DNA from: Clostridiales bacterium
GTDB lineage: Bacteria > Bacillota > Clostridia > Lachnospirales > Lachnospiraceae
Reading direction: 5' to 3'
Assembly: GCA_012512995.1 (NCBI GenBank)
Contig: JAAZDA010000444.1
Coordinates: 1-7,834 of the forward strand
Length of the DNA stretch: 7,834 nt
The translations under genes and the position numbers were made by a program. Positions 1 to 6,962 of this stretch are shown piece after piece (position 1 is the stretch's first letter; every line of letters begins with the position of its first letter). The notes below the pieces were generated by a model, which saw only the letters and a program-made list of their open reading frames with translations, made no database searches and had not been told where the DNA came from.

Positions 1-1282
1 GTATTACAATAACATTTTTATCCTTCGTCATACCTGCCGCCTGGTTGGCCGCCAGAATGATATTCTTATTATTGGGAAGCAGGAAGATCGTGTTGCATCT
101 CAGTTTTCCGATTGCCTCAAGCATATCCTCAGTGCTGGGATTCATTGTCTGGCCGCCAGTAATGACATAATCAACACCAAGACCTTTGAATATCTCTTCA
201 AGACCACTTCCGGCACACACTGCAATAAATCCGACTTCGCTGAACTGTTCTTTCTTATCCTCATCAGCAGCAGGCGCCTGTGCATTATTTCCTGTCATGG
301 TAAACAGTGTTTCCTGATGCTCAAGACGCATGTTGTCGATCTTCATGTTTGACAGCTGTCCATACATAAGCGCACGCTGTATTGCTATACCGGGATCGTT
401 CGTATGAACATGCACCTTTACTACATCGTCATCAGCTACGCAGACTATTGAATCGCCTATTGACTCAAGGAAGACCTTGAAGTCTTTTTCGGTCTTAACA
501 TTCCAGCTCTTCTCATTCTTATCAAGCATAATGATGAATTCTGTGCAATACCCGAATCTGATCTCAGCATTTGCGCGGACTTCCGGATTTACAAGAGCAC
601 TCCTTCCGGATCCCTGTGACTCACTTTGTTCCATCTCTTCAGATGAGATCACCTTGCCCTGAAATCCTTCATATGCGCCCTTTAGTACCTGCACAAGACC
701 CTGGCCGCCTGAATCAACGACCCCTGCCTGTTTCAGTACAGGAAGCAGATCTGGTGTGGAAGCCAGGACCTTTTCCGCATATTCTATGACCTCTTTGCAG
801 AAAGTATCTATATCTGTCTCGCCTCGGTCTGATAATTCCCTTGCTTTTTCGGCAGCACCTTTGGCCACTGTGAGGATTGTTCCTTCCTTTGGCTTCATGA
901 CTGCCTTATAAGCGGTATCAACTGCTTTGTCGAATGCATCAGCAAGTACAGGTATCTCAACGTTTGATGACTCACGTACCCCTTTGCAGAATCCGCGAAG
1001 GAGCTGAGAGAGAATAACGCCTGAGTTACCCCTTGCTCCACGGAGCGACCCAGATGAGATAGCCTTGCAGAGTGTCATCATATCCTGATCTTTGCCAAGG
1101 CCTGTGACTTCTTTGACTGCAGACATTATCGTCATAGTCATATTAGTCCCCGTGTCGCCATCCGGGACAGGGAAAACATTTAATTCATTGATCCACTCTT
1201 TATTTGATTTCAGATTATAAGCGCCGGCTAAGAACATCTGTGAAAGCATCTTAGCATCGATTGAATTGCTGCTCAAAATCAT
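1..1282 (-). CDS. fakA: Fatty acid kinase subunit A-like (DAK2/YloV family), 3' end cut by window edge
   Basis: Predicted ATP-binding subunit that, with a FakB/DegV lipid-binding partner, phosphorylates exogenous fatty acids in the cytosol; the role is from family knowledge. The frame is open from an ATG at 1282 to the left edge, giving 427 codons of a family usually about 550 residues long, so the C-terminus is missing. The N-terminal DhaL-like nucleotide domain shows the metal-binding motif NVFPVPDGDTGTNM (residues 35-48) and the glycine-rich SLRGARGNSGV motif near residues 75-95. The middle domain has Cys246 (in YCTEF) and His291/His293 (in HVHTNDPG), which match the zinc ligands known from staphylococcal FakA. 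The start is set by AGGAGG directly upstream (about 1285-1290). The gene begins 25 nt after the yloU stop, so the two are probably one transcript. The order yloU-yloV matches Bacillus. No fakB is visible; such partners are normally encoded elsewhere. Confidence 0.9.
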   Translation of the reverse strand, partial: MILSSNSIDAKMLSQMFLAGAYNLKSNKEWINELNVFPVPDGDTGTNMTMTIMSAVKEVTGLGKDQDMMTLCKAISSGSLRGARGNSGVILSQLLRGFCKGVRESSNVEIPVLADAFDKAVDTAYKAVMKPKEGTILTVAKGAAEKARELSDRGETDIDTFCKEVIEYAEKVLASTPDLLPVLKQAGVVDSGGQGLVQVLKGAYEGFQGKVISSEEMEQSESQGSGRSALVNPEVRANAEIRFGYCTEFIIMLDKNEKSWNVKTEKDFKVFLESIGDSIVCVADDDVVKVHVHTNDPGIAIQRALMYGQLSNMKIDNMRLEHQETLFTMTGNNAQAPAADEDKKEQFSEVGFIAVCAGSGLEEIFKGLGVDYVITGGQTMNPSTEDMLEAIGKLRCNTIFLLPNNKNIILAANQAAGMTKDKNVIVI

Positions 1283-1307
1283 GTCCTCCTGATTTTTTGA
1301 TAAGAAC

Positions 1308-1667
1308 TTAATCGATCACCTTGACGCCATCAACATAAATATTGATCCTGTCAATTTCCTGACCTGTAAAATCCTCTACTCTGTAACGGACATTACTTAT
1401 GAGATTCTCCGCAACAGTTGGAATATTCACTCCATAAGAAACGATCACATGAAAATCTATGTCAAGCTTGTTGCCTGGTGTGAGGGAAACAGTTATGCCC
1501 CGCGTCATTGAATCTTTCCTTAACAACTCTGCGAGACCATTCTTCATAACACGTGCCATGCCGACAATACCGAAGCACTCTGTCGCAACAGTTCCGGCAT
1601 ACTGGGCAATGACCTCGTTATCAATTGAAATACTGCCCATATGAGTATTCATGGAAGATGACTTCAT
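1308..1667 (-). CDS. yloU: Asp23/Gls24 family envelope stress response protein (YloU-like)
   Basis: A 119-residue soluble protein of the Asp23/Gls24 family. Family features visible are the opening segment GSISIDNEVIAQYAGTVATE, the FGIVGMA motif (about residues 32-38), the LDIDFHVIVSYGVNIPTVAENL strand-helix block split across residues 68-89, and a C-terminal VxxINIYVDGVKV strand. There is no signal peptide or membrane segment. In staphylococci Asp23 sits under the membrane via a partner and is linked to cell-wall stress; the molecular role of the YloU branch is unclear, so the product name is a family label. The ATG at 1667 is preceded by AGGAGG at 1673-1678 with a 5 nt gap. Internal Met6 and Met10 are possible but have no comparable site. 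It is the first gene of the yloU-fakA unit and has a sigma-A-like promoter about 40 nt upstream. Confidence 0.9.
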   Translation of the reverse strand: MKSSSMNTHMGSISIDNEVIAQYAGTVATECFGIVGMARVMKNGLAELLRKDSMTRGITVSLTPGNKLDIDFHVIVSYGVNIPTVAENLISNVRYRVEDFTGQEIDRINIYVDGVKVID

Positions 1668-1715
1668 AGTTACCTCCTGTCATATATACTGAAAATGCTC
1701 TGCTAAACTCAAACA

Positions 1716-1744
1716 ATTATACGACCATTTGACTGAAATGGGAA
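1716..1744 (-). promoter_or_regulatory. Sigma-A-type promoter for yloU-fakA
   Basis: On the minus strand a -35 element TTCCCA (1739-1744, 4 of 6 consensus bases) and a perfect -10 TATAAT (1716-1721) are separated by 17 nt. Transcription would start near 1709, leaving a leader of about 42 nt before the yloU ATG. The -10 and spacing are strong and the -35 is moderate. Confidence 0.7.
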
Positions 1745-1759
1745 CCGTGTAAATTTCTC

Positions 1760-1788
1760 TTGCAAAAAAAAGGCGATTTTGCTAATAT
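1760..1788 (+). promoter_or_regulatory. Sigma-A-type extended -10 promoter for rpmB
   Basis: A -35 element TTGCAA (1760-1765) and a -10 element TAATAT (1783-1788) are separated by exactly 17 nt, with a TG dinucleotide (1780-1781) one base upstream of the -10, an extended -10 arrangement. An A-run (1764-1771) begins inside the -35 element. The predicted start is near 1795, about 39 nt ahead of the rpmB ATG. It is back-to-back with the yloU promoter, the two -35 elements lying 15 bp apart. Confidence 0.8.
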
Positions 1789-1833
1789 ATCACTGTTGTG
1801 TTCAACGATCTCTAAATGTCAGGAGGTGTTAAA

Positions 1834-2019
1834 ATGGCTAAATGTGATATTTGTGGTAAGGGCGCTCGTTTCGGAAACAACGTCAGCCATTCACATAGAA
1901 GATCAAACAGGATCTGGAATTCAAACGTTCAGACCGTTACCTGCAAGGTAAACGGCGGCAACCGCAAGATGCATGTCTGCACAAGCTGCCTGCGTTCCGG
2001 CAAAGTAGAGCGCGCATGA
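1834..2019 (+). CDS. rpmB: 50S ribosomal protein L28, zinc-ribbon form
   Basis: A 61-residue large-subunit ribosomal protein. It starts MAKCDICGKG and ends LRSGKVERA, both hallmarks of L28. Central family residues include GNNVSHSHRRSNRIW (about 14-28) and the VNGG turn. It is the cysteine-containing (C+) form: Cys4/Cys7 and Cys49/Cys52 make two CxxC pairs expected to bind zinc; Cys37 is an additional fifth cysteine. The frame is open further upstream, but the ATG at 1834 is preferred because it follows AGGAGG (1821-1826) by 7 nt and gives the normal L28 N-terminus. It is monocistronic, with its own extended -10 promoter and an intrinsic terminator, and is transcribed away from yloU as in Bacillus. 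Confidence 0.97.
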   Translation: MAKCDICGKGARFGNNVSHSHRRSNRIWNSNVQTVTCKVNGGNRKMHVCTSCLRSGKVERA

Positions 2020-2049
2020 TTTTGTATCTTTTACATTGATCCCTATGAG

Positions 2050-2079
2050 AAAGGAGGAAGTTATTGCTTCCTCCTTTTT
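2050..2079 (+). terminator. Intrinsic terminator after rpmB, probably bidirectional
   Basis: An 11-bp perfect stem (2050-2060 with 2067-2077) carries a 6-nt loop TTATTG and overlaps a run of five Ts (2075-2079). It lies 30 nt past the rpmB stop. Read on the minus strand the same hairpin lies 21 nt past the gerW stop but is followed by only three Us, so it can probably also end the convergent minus-strand transcript, less efficiently. The stem contains AAGGAGG, an SD-like sequence that would be hidden in the folded RNA. Confidence 0.9.
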
Positions 2080-2098
2080 GCTGTGCAGTTATTTCAAT

Positions 2099-2533
2099 TT
2101 ACTTTTTTGAATTCTTGTCTTTATCTTGATCTTTTGCATGCGCAGGGAATGCTCTGTCGACAGCCTCGTCATCACCCATAGTATCTGAAGAAGCTTTGCC
2201 GGCACTTATCTTATCAACTATATCAGGCACAAGATCCACAAGTTTTGTGAGGGCATCCTGAGTCTTAATATTCACCACTCTCACGTTTCCGCCCCTGACT
2301 ATAAGAACAGAGTTTGGCGACATCTTAGCTGAAACGCCTCCACCGCCTGCTCCTTTTTTCTCATCCGTATTGGCACCTGCGCCGCACCCTATTGTGACGT
2401 CCGACAACGGGATTATCGTCGTGTCACCCACTATCACCGGGTCACCTACAACAGTGCGGGAAGTGAGCACTGCTCCTGTACTCTCCATCAGAGAATTGAC
2501 CATAGATGAAAAATAATTATTCTGATCAGCCAT
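2099..2533 (-). CDS. gerW: GerW family sporulation protein (YtfJ-like)
   Basis: A 144-residue soluble protein of the GerW/YtfJ family, which is linked to sporulation and germination; its biochemical activity is not known to me. Family signatures seen are VVGDPVIVGDTTIIPLSDV (residues 28-46), GCGAGAN (49-55), the glycine run GAGGGGVSAKMSPNSVLIV (61-79) and the closing LVDLVPDIVDKI block (98-109). The last 35 residues are a charged, probably disordered Lys/Asp-rich tail. The frame is open 18 codons further upstream (to 2587), but the ATG at 2533 is chosen because it follows AAGGAGG (2543-2549) by 9 nt and matches the usual start of the family. That ribosome site is formed by the last codons (Lys-Lys-Glu-Ala-stop) of the preceding DUF2953 gene, whose stop is only 4 nt away, so the two are translated as a pair. 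It is the last gene of the minus-strand cluster, facing rpmB. Confidence 0.92.
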   Translation of the reverse strand: MADQNNYFSSMVNSLMESTGAVLTSRTVVGDPVIVGDTTIIPLSDVTIGCGAGANTDEKKGAGGGGVSAKMSPNSVLIVRGGNVRVVNIKTQDALTKLVDLVPDIVDKISAGKASSDTMGDDEAVDRAFPAHAKDQDKDKNSKK

Positions 2534-2537
2534 AAAT

Positions 2538-3401
2538 TCAAGCCTCCTTCTTAAACATTCTGATAATTCTTTTAATGTCTTTATCAAAATATATTGTCAT
2601 AGCAACCGCAACAACTGTGAAGATCATTATTCTTCCCTTTGCAGCCGCTTTTATATCCATTTGATAATTCATGAACTCAGGCCTTATATTCACATGATTC
2701 AAAACAAGTGGATATGCCATACCTGTTATGCCCATGATTTTGCCTGTCTTCTCCGGGTCTCCTGCTCCAACTGTTCCATTCACGGACCACTTATGTGGAG
2801 CCACAGCCCGAATAAGCCTGACTATCTGTTTCCTGGCTTTTGCAAAAGCACTTTTGAACTCATCACTTTGTAAGATTCCGACATAGTAGCCTGTATTTGC
2901 AAACACCTTTTTGATTTTATCATATATGCCCTGCAGTTTGGAAATGATATTGCCAAAAAGAGATTTATGCTCCGATTCCGGCGAAGTATCTGAAGTTTCA
3001 CTTTTGCTTTCAGCATCAGCGCCATTTTCAGTATCCGTACTCTTTTCAGAAGATGCACGTCTGACGTTCTTGTTCTTATTCTTTTCCTTTTTCTTTTTTC
3101 CTGGCTTATTCCTGCCAGTCACTGTGAACCACAGGATTTTCACCTTAAATGCGGGATCATCAGGATACGAAATGCCGCCCCGCACAAAGCCAAACAGCCA
3201 GGAAAAGCTGAAATAACCTGACAGATTCTCTTTGACCTTATCAAGATCCGGATCCTCGTGCGGTTCTGGGTCTTCGGAAGTACCGGCGCATCTGTAACAT
3301 ACAGGCACAAATAGTACTATTAACAGCAGAGCCGCAACTATAGCCAAGACCCACAGCAATACGGATCCGATTATTTTCAAAACAGGCAGGACTGTGATCA
3401 T
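2538..3401 (-). CDS. DUF2953 membrane protein (YtfI-like)
   Basis: A 287-residue membrane protein of unknown function. An N-terminal hydrophobic segment covers about residues 8-33, and a second hydrophobic stretch lies near 257-272. The DUF2953 family is suggested by the domain layout (N-terminal membrane anchor, SFSWLFGFVRGGISYP near 64-80, and GDPEKTGKIMGITGMAYPL near 214-232) and by the adjacency to gerW, as ytfI-ytfJ in Bacillus. Between these lies a low-complexity linker: a Lys/Asn-rich block (98-113) followed by a Ser/Glu/Asp-rich block (about 116-146). The ATG at 3401 overlaps the preceding gene's stop as ATGA and follows AAGGAGG (3412-3418) by 10 nt. The same arrangement recurs at its own 3' end with gerW. 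A sporulation-linked role is inferred from the neighbour, not shown. Confidence 0.8.
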   Translation of the reverse strand: MITVLPVLKIIGSVLLWVLAIVAALLLIVLFVPVCYRCAGTSEDPEPHEDPDLDKVKENLSGYFSFSWLFGFVRGGISYPDDPAFKVKILWFTVTGRNKPGKKKKEKNKNKNVRRASSEKSTDTENGADAESKSETSDTSPESEHKSLFGNIISKLQGIYDKIKKVFANTGYYVGILQSDEFKSAFAKARKQIVRLIRAVAPHKWSVNGTVGAGDPEKTGKIMGITGMAYPLVLNHVNIRPEFMNYQMDIKAAAKGRIMIFTVVAVAMTIYFDKDIKRIIRMFKKEA

Positions 3402-3793
3402 TTTGTAAAGTCCTCCTTATGAAAAAGAAATGAGACCACGTCCGTCGACCCTGTCTTGTTGACAGCTTCCTTAACAATATCGGCGTACAAAGATATGGCG
3501 TCATCCTTGTCACATGCAAGCCCAATAATGTAAAGCGGATCCGATCTGTAGAATTTCTCCTGAAGAAAGGCGCTGTGCATTATATCTATGCGGGTGCAGT
3601 CACGGCTCAGCATAAGAACATAGACTGAGATCATCCCTGATCGATGTCTAAGCCTCCATTTTATCATTTCCGGATCTTTAATTTTGTCACTCACATAGAG
3701 TCTTTTATAAAAAAGCATACTGCTCCAGACTTGTTTTGCCGGTCTCAGACGACTCTTATATCCTAACATAAACTCATTGCCCAAAGCAGGCAT
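3398..3793 (-). CDS. Unrecognised 131-residue protein in the wall/sporulation cluster
   Basis: I do not recognise this protein. It has no signal peptide or membrane segment and is basic in its first half. The C-terminal half alternates hydrophobic strands and helices (ISVYVLMLS, DPLYIIGLA, ISLYADIVKEAVNK, VVSFLF), suggesting a small compact alpha/beta domain. That it is a real gene is supported by tight packing: its 5' end overlaps the end of the transpeptidase gene, its stop overlaps the DUF2953 start as ATGA, and its last codons supply the ribosome site for that gene. The start is uncertain: ATG 3793 (used here, weak upstream AGAAGAG), TTG 3796, or ATG 3769 just past the transpeptidase stop with no clear ribosome site. 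Function unknown; regulation of its wall-synthesis neighbours would be a guess. Confidence 0.75.
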   Translation of the reverse strand: MPALGNEFMLGYKSRLRPAKQVWSSMLFYKRLYVSDKIKDPEMIKWRLRHRSGMISVYVLMLSRDCTRIDIMHSAFLQEKFYRSDPLYIIGLACDKDDAISLYADIVKEAVNKTGSTDVVSFLFHKEDFTK

Positions 3794-5237
3794 CAAACAC
3801 TCTTCTTGCTATCGGTACCGCATAATCTCCGCCGCTCCCCGCGCCTTCAATTATTACAGTTATACAATACTTGGGATCTTCCACAGGAGCAAAACCTGTA
3901 AACCAGGCGTGTGACTGGCTCTCGTCGTTCTGATCATACTCCGCAGAACCTGTTTTGCCGGCTGCAGTATATGAATAGCCCTTGAGTTTTGACGCGGTTC
4001 CTTCCTCAACGACATCCTGCATAAGTTCCTTCATCGTTGATGCTGTTGACTCATCCATAAGTGTCGCGTATTCTGCGGTCTTATTGCTGCTGAGCACAGT
4101 GCCTGAAGCAGTCTTCGTGCTCTCGACAAGCCTCGGTCTCATCAGGACACCATCGTTGGCGACAGACTGCGTTATCAGGTTAATGTGCAGCGGTGACATG
4201 CTCGTTGTGCCCTGCCCTATGGCGATCTGCATCAACTCCTTTGCTGATGTCGTATCATCAAGATCAACAGTGCTCTTTTCATAAGGATAATCGTATGGGA
4301 GACTTGAGTTGAACATGAACTTTTTAAGTGTATTCTCATAGCTGCTGCGGTCCAGCGATAATCCGATGTTTGCAAAAGAACAGTTACAGGATTCGGCAAA
4401 TGATTTTTCAAAATCTACCTGACCGTGAGTCTCATAATGGAAACAGTGAATCGAACCTCCGTCTTTTTCAAACGTTCCGATGCAGTTAAAACTATAATTC
4501 TTCCATGTCTCAGGATTCTCCTCTACATACTCTATGGCATCCATTATCTTGAATGTCGAACCCGGCGGGTACTGCCCCATCGTCACACGATTCAGGAGGT
4601 TCCCCTGGGTATTATCCTCACTTAAGTATGTATCCCACATTGAATCGATCTGATTCGGATCAAAATCCGGTTTAGACACCATTGCAAGAATATCGCCGGT
4701 CTCAGGATCCGTCACGATAACTGCGCCTGAATATGCGCCCAACGCATCATAAGCTGCCTGCTGCACTGCCGGATCAAGTGTTGTATATATACTGTTACCC
4801 TCATATTTGCTGTCTTTCTCATCGAGAGCGGCCTTCTCGGAAAAACTGAGGCCTGAATGAATGAGTGTATAATTCTCGGATTTTTCAAGTCCGCTCTTTC
4901 CCATTGTGCTGTATCCGACAACATGTGAGAATACATTTGAAAATGGATAGTTTCTGGTCTCTGTCCCGTCTTTGTCCGTGACCGTCTCAGCAAGCACCTG
5001 TCCGTCAGCAGAATATATTGAGCCCCTGATGTTCTCTGAGAGCAGCAGCTGCTCTCTCCCATTATAGTCATTTTCAAACAGTGTCTCTTTGTTATTTATA
5101 GAATAAGTGCATATAAATACAGTCATAGCAGCAAATAGCGCAATAAAAAGCCACTGTACAAATAATATCTCATGCCTTATTTTCTCTTTTTCAGCCTGTA
5201 TGTCTTCGACAAAAGGCTTCCAGTTCTTATTTCTCAT
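3774..5237 (-). CDS. Penicillin-binding protein, monofunctional transpeptidase (class B-like, PbpA type)
   Basis: A membrane-anchored DD-transpeptidase that cross-links peptidoglycan outside the cell. Of 487 residues, an N-terminal cytoplasmic stretch is followed by one membrane anchor (about 24-46). A short class B-like linker follows with RGSIYSADGQVLAE (71-84) and HVVGYSTMGKSGLE (105-118). The transpeptidase domain has all three active-site motifs: SxxK at Ser227-Lys230 (STFK), SxN at Ser283-Asn285 (SCN), and KTG at Lys428-Gly430 (KTGS). GQGTTSMSPL (341-350) and the HAWFTGFAP block near 443-451 are also typical. At 487 residues it is shorter than FtsI/PBP2 (about 600-700) and closer to PbpA-type proteins that pair with a SEDS polymerase. 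It starts 6 nt after the upstream SEDS gene with no good ribosome site, pointing to translational coupling. Whether it serves elongation, division or spore wall cannot be told from sequence. Confidence 0.93.
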   Translation of the reverse strand: MRNKNWKPFVEDIQAEKEKIRHEILFVQWLFIALFAAMTVFICTYSINNKETLFENDYNGREQLLLSENIRGSIYSADGQVLAETVTDKDGTETRNYPFSNVFSHVVGYSTMGKSGLEKSENYTLIHSGLSFSEKAALDEKDSKYEGNSIYTTLDPAVQQAAYDALGAYSGAVIVTDPETGDILAMVSKPDFDPNQIDSMWDTYLSEDNTQGNLLNRVTMGQYPPGSTFKIMDAIEYVEENPETWKNYSFNCIGTFEKDGGSIHCFHYETHGQVDFEKSFAESCNCSFANIGLSLDRSSYENTLKKFMFNSSLPYDYPYEKSTVDLDDTTSAKELMQIAIGQGTTSMSPLHINLITQSVANDGVLMRPRLVESTKTASGTVLSSNKTAEYATLMDESTASTMKELMQDVVEEGTASKLKGYSYTAAGKTGSAEYDQNDESQSHAWFTGFAPVEDPKYCITVIIEGAGSGGDYAVPIARRVFDACFGQ

Positions 5238-5243
5238 ATATGT

Positions 5244-6935
5244 TTATTTCCCGTGGTGTTCTTTCTGACCGTCATTTCCGGGGTCGTAGTTTATTTCCTT
5301 ATAATCATTCAGATCTATATCGTCAAGTTCCGGATCCCATCCTCCGGTCTCGTATGCATCCTCATTTGCTGTTTCATCTTCTGTCATGTCAGTATTTGTC
5401 CGGTCATCAATGAACTCCGTCTCTTTGTACCCGCCGCTCTTTGGCGCAGCTTTCTTCCTTATCTCCGGAGTGTCATATCTGTCATACCTGTTATCTGTAT
5501 ACCCGGAACGCTTTACCTGTTCCCGGAGCTGTCTTATCCGCCCGGTCTTTTCATGATCCGCCATGCCCCGGCGTTCACGGGTGCGCCTCCGTCTTTCTCT
5601 TTCCTCCCGTTCAAATCTGTCCTCGAATGACTTAATTCTGTCCTGCTGCATTATGTAAATAGCTTCTATTATGGCAAACTGAATAATTGTTGACAGAACA
5701 GAACTGCCGCCGTAACTCACAAGAGGCAATGTGACACCGGTAAGCGGGATAAACTTGATCTCACCGCCTACAGTGAGAAAGATCTGAAATATGTAGACAA
5801 CAGCAAAACCAAATGCTGTAAAGCGGTAGAACCTGTCCGCGAAATTAAGTGATATCCAAAGGATATCAAGGAAACACACAAGACATAAAGCAATCATCGA
5901 GAAGGCAAATATCAGCCCCATTTCTTCGCAAATCGCCGCAAAAATGAAGTCAGATGCTGCATATGGGATCTTATCCGGGGTCCCCTGCATCAGACCTGCG
6001 CCGAAAAGCCCCCCATATGAAATTGAGAACAATGATTGCGTTATCTGATAGCCCATCGAATCAATGACGCTCCATGGGTCTCTCCATGCCTGTACTCTGA
6101 CCTGAACATGTGAAAACAAGTGATAACCGGCATACGAACCGGCTAATCCTCTAGCTGCTCCCGCCAGAAGATACTGCCATCTGCCGGACGCCAGAAATGT
6201 CATGAACACATATGCCACAAAGAAAACAAGTGCTGTTCCCAGATCATTCGACATTACAAGAATGATGACATGAGCTGCCGAAATGACTCCTGTAATAAAA
6301 ACATGGCGTATATCAGCTGACTCATAATATGCCGACGCCAGATAAAAAATAAACAATATTTTCACGAATTCCGATGGCTGCATCGAGACACCGAACACGC
6401 TGTATGATAGTTTTGACCCCTGAGTCACCTGTCCCAGGAGCAGTACAACAAGCAGAGCTGCAGCGCCTGTCGCAGCGTAAATGTAGGTGAGATTTTTCAG
6501 GTATCTCACCTTCTTCATAAGTGCCGGTATCGCTATTCCCAGAAAAAGTCCTACAGACACGATATCATATTGTCTCACTGCCTTTTCATATGAAAGCCTT
6601 GTGATTATGATGAGACCTATGGACAAAAGCATACAGACATTAATATACAGTGTTTTATTGCTCTGTGGATAAATCGTGCCAAAAAGAACAATAGCGGCAA
6701 CCATTGTCACCGTCTGAAACAGCCAGAAAAAGACATACCGCGGGTCCATCGTCGCCGCATATATCGTCAGAAATGCTGCCGAATGAACGACAAAGAGCAA
6801 AAAAATCATTACAGCATCGGCTGCATTGCTCTTTTTCTTACCTGTCCGCCTCATCTGAATGAAAGCAAGCACCGTGTACAAAAGCATTCCGGCCGTCATT
6901 GCATATTTTGAAAGTGCAAGAATATAAGTCCGCAT
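5244..6935 (-). CDS. SEDS peptidoglycan glycosyltransferase, FtsW/RodA/SpoVE family
   Basis: A multi-pass membrane protein that polymerises lipid II into glycan strands, working with a partner PBP. SEDS signatures are QPSEFVK (186-192), SNDLGTALVFF (229-239), RVQAWRDPW (280-288), GGLFGAGLMQGTPDKIPYA split over 308-326, SDFIFAAICEE (328-338) whose Asp329 matches the family's essential acidic residue, and PLTGVTLPLVSYGGSSVL (397-414). At 563 residues it is much longer than typical SEDS proteins (about 370-420). About 130 extra N-terminal residues hold several additional predicted membrane spans, and a cytoplasmic tail of about 130 residues is Arg-rich (436-456) then strongly acidic (505-556). 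The ATG at 6935 follows an AGGGA site (6942-6946) by 6 nt. It heads the gene cluster and directly precedes its likely PBP partner. FtsW, RodA and SpoVE cannot be told apart here, so no symbol is given. Confidence 0.93.
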   Translation of the reverse strand: MRTYILALSKYAMTAGMLLYTVLAFIQMRRTGKKKSNAADAVMIFLLFVVHSAAFLTIYAATMDPRYVFFWLFQTVTMVAAIVLFGTIYPQSNKTLYINVCMLLSIGLIIITRLSYEKAVRQYDIVSVGLFLGIAIPALMKKVRYLKNLTYIYAATGAAALLVVLLLGQVTQGSKLSYSVFGVSMQPSEFVKILFIFYLASAYYESADIRHVFITGVISAAHVIILVMSNDLGTALVFFVAYVFMTFLASGRWQYLLAGAARGLAGSYAGYHLFSHVQVRVQAWRDPWSVIDSMGYQITQSLFSISYGGLFGAGLMQGTPDKIPYAASDFIFAAICEEMGLIFAFSMIALCLVCFLDILWISLNFADRFYRFTAFGFAVVYIFQIFLTVGGEIKFIPLTGVTLPLVSYGGSSVLSTIIQFAIIEAIYIMQQDRIKSFEDRFEREERERRRRTRERRGMADHEKTGRIRQLREQVKRSGYTDNRYDRYDTPEIRKKAAPKSGGYKETEFIDDRTNTDMTEDETANEDAYETGGWDPELDDIDLNDYKEINYDPGNDGQKEHHGK

Positions 6936-6962
6936 TAATTATCCCTGTTTTCTGTCTATGCT

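Noticed and set aside
477..789. Two short overlapping plus-strand frames
   Set aside because: Both are antisense to the well-supported fakA reading frame, with no recognisable domain.
2050..2079. Shine-Dalgarno site AAGGAGG followed by a small gene
   Set aside because: The motif is one arm of the rpmB terminator and no open frame of useful length follows on the plus strand.
2911..3216. 101-codon plus-strand frame with a Phe/Leu-rich stretch
   Set aside because: Antisense of the Lys/Glu-rich linker of the DUF2953 gene; the Phe run mirrors the lysine codons.
3982..4284. 100-codon plus-strand frame
   Set aside because: Antisense of the conserved transpeptidase domain, which carries intact catalytic motifs in the minus frame.
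5172..5630. 152-codon plus-strand open frame, very hydrophobic
   Set aside because: It lies antisense to the charged tail of the SEDS gene and the start of the PBP gene. Its hydrophobicity is the expected mirror of Asp/Glu/Lys/Arg codons, and it shows no domain.
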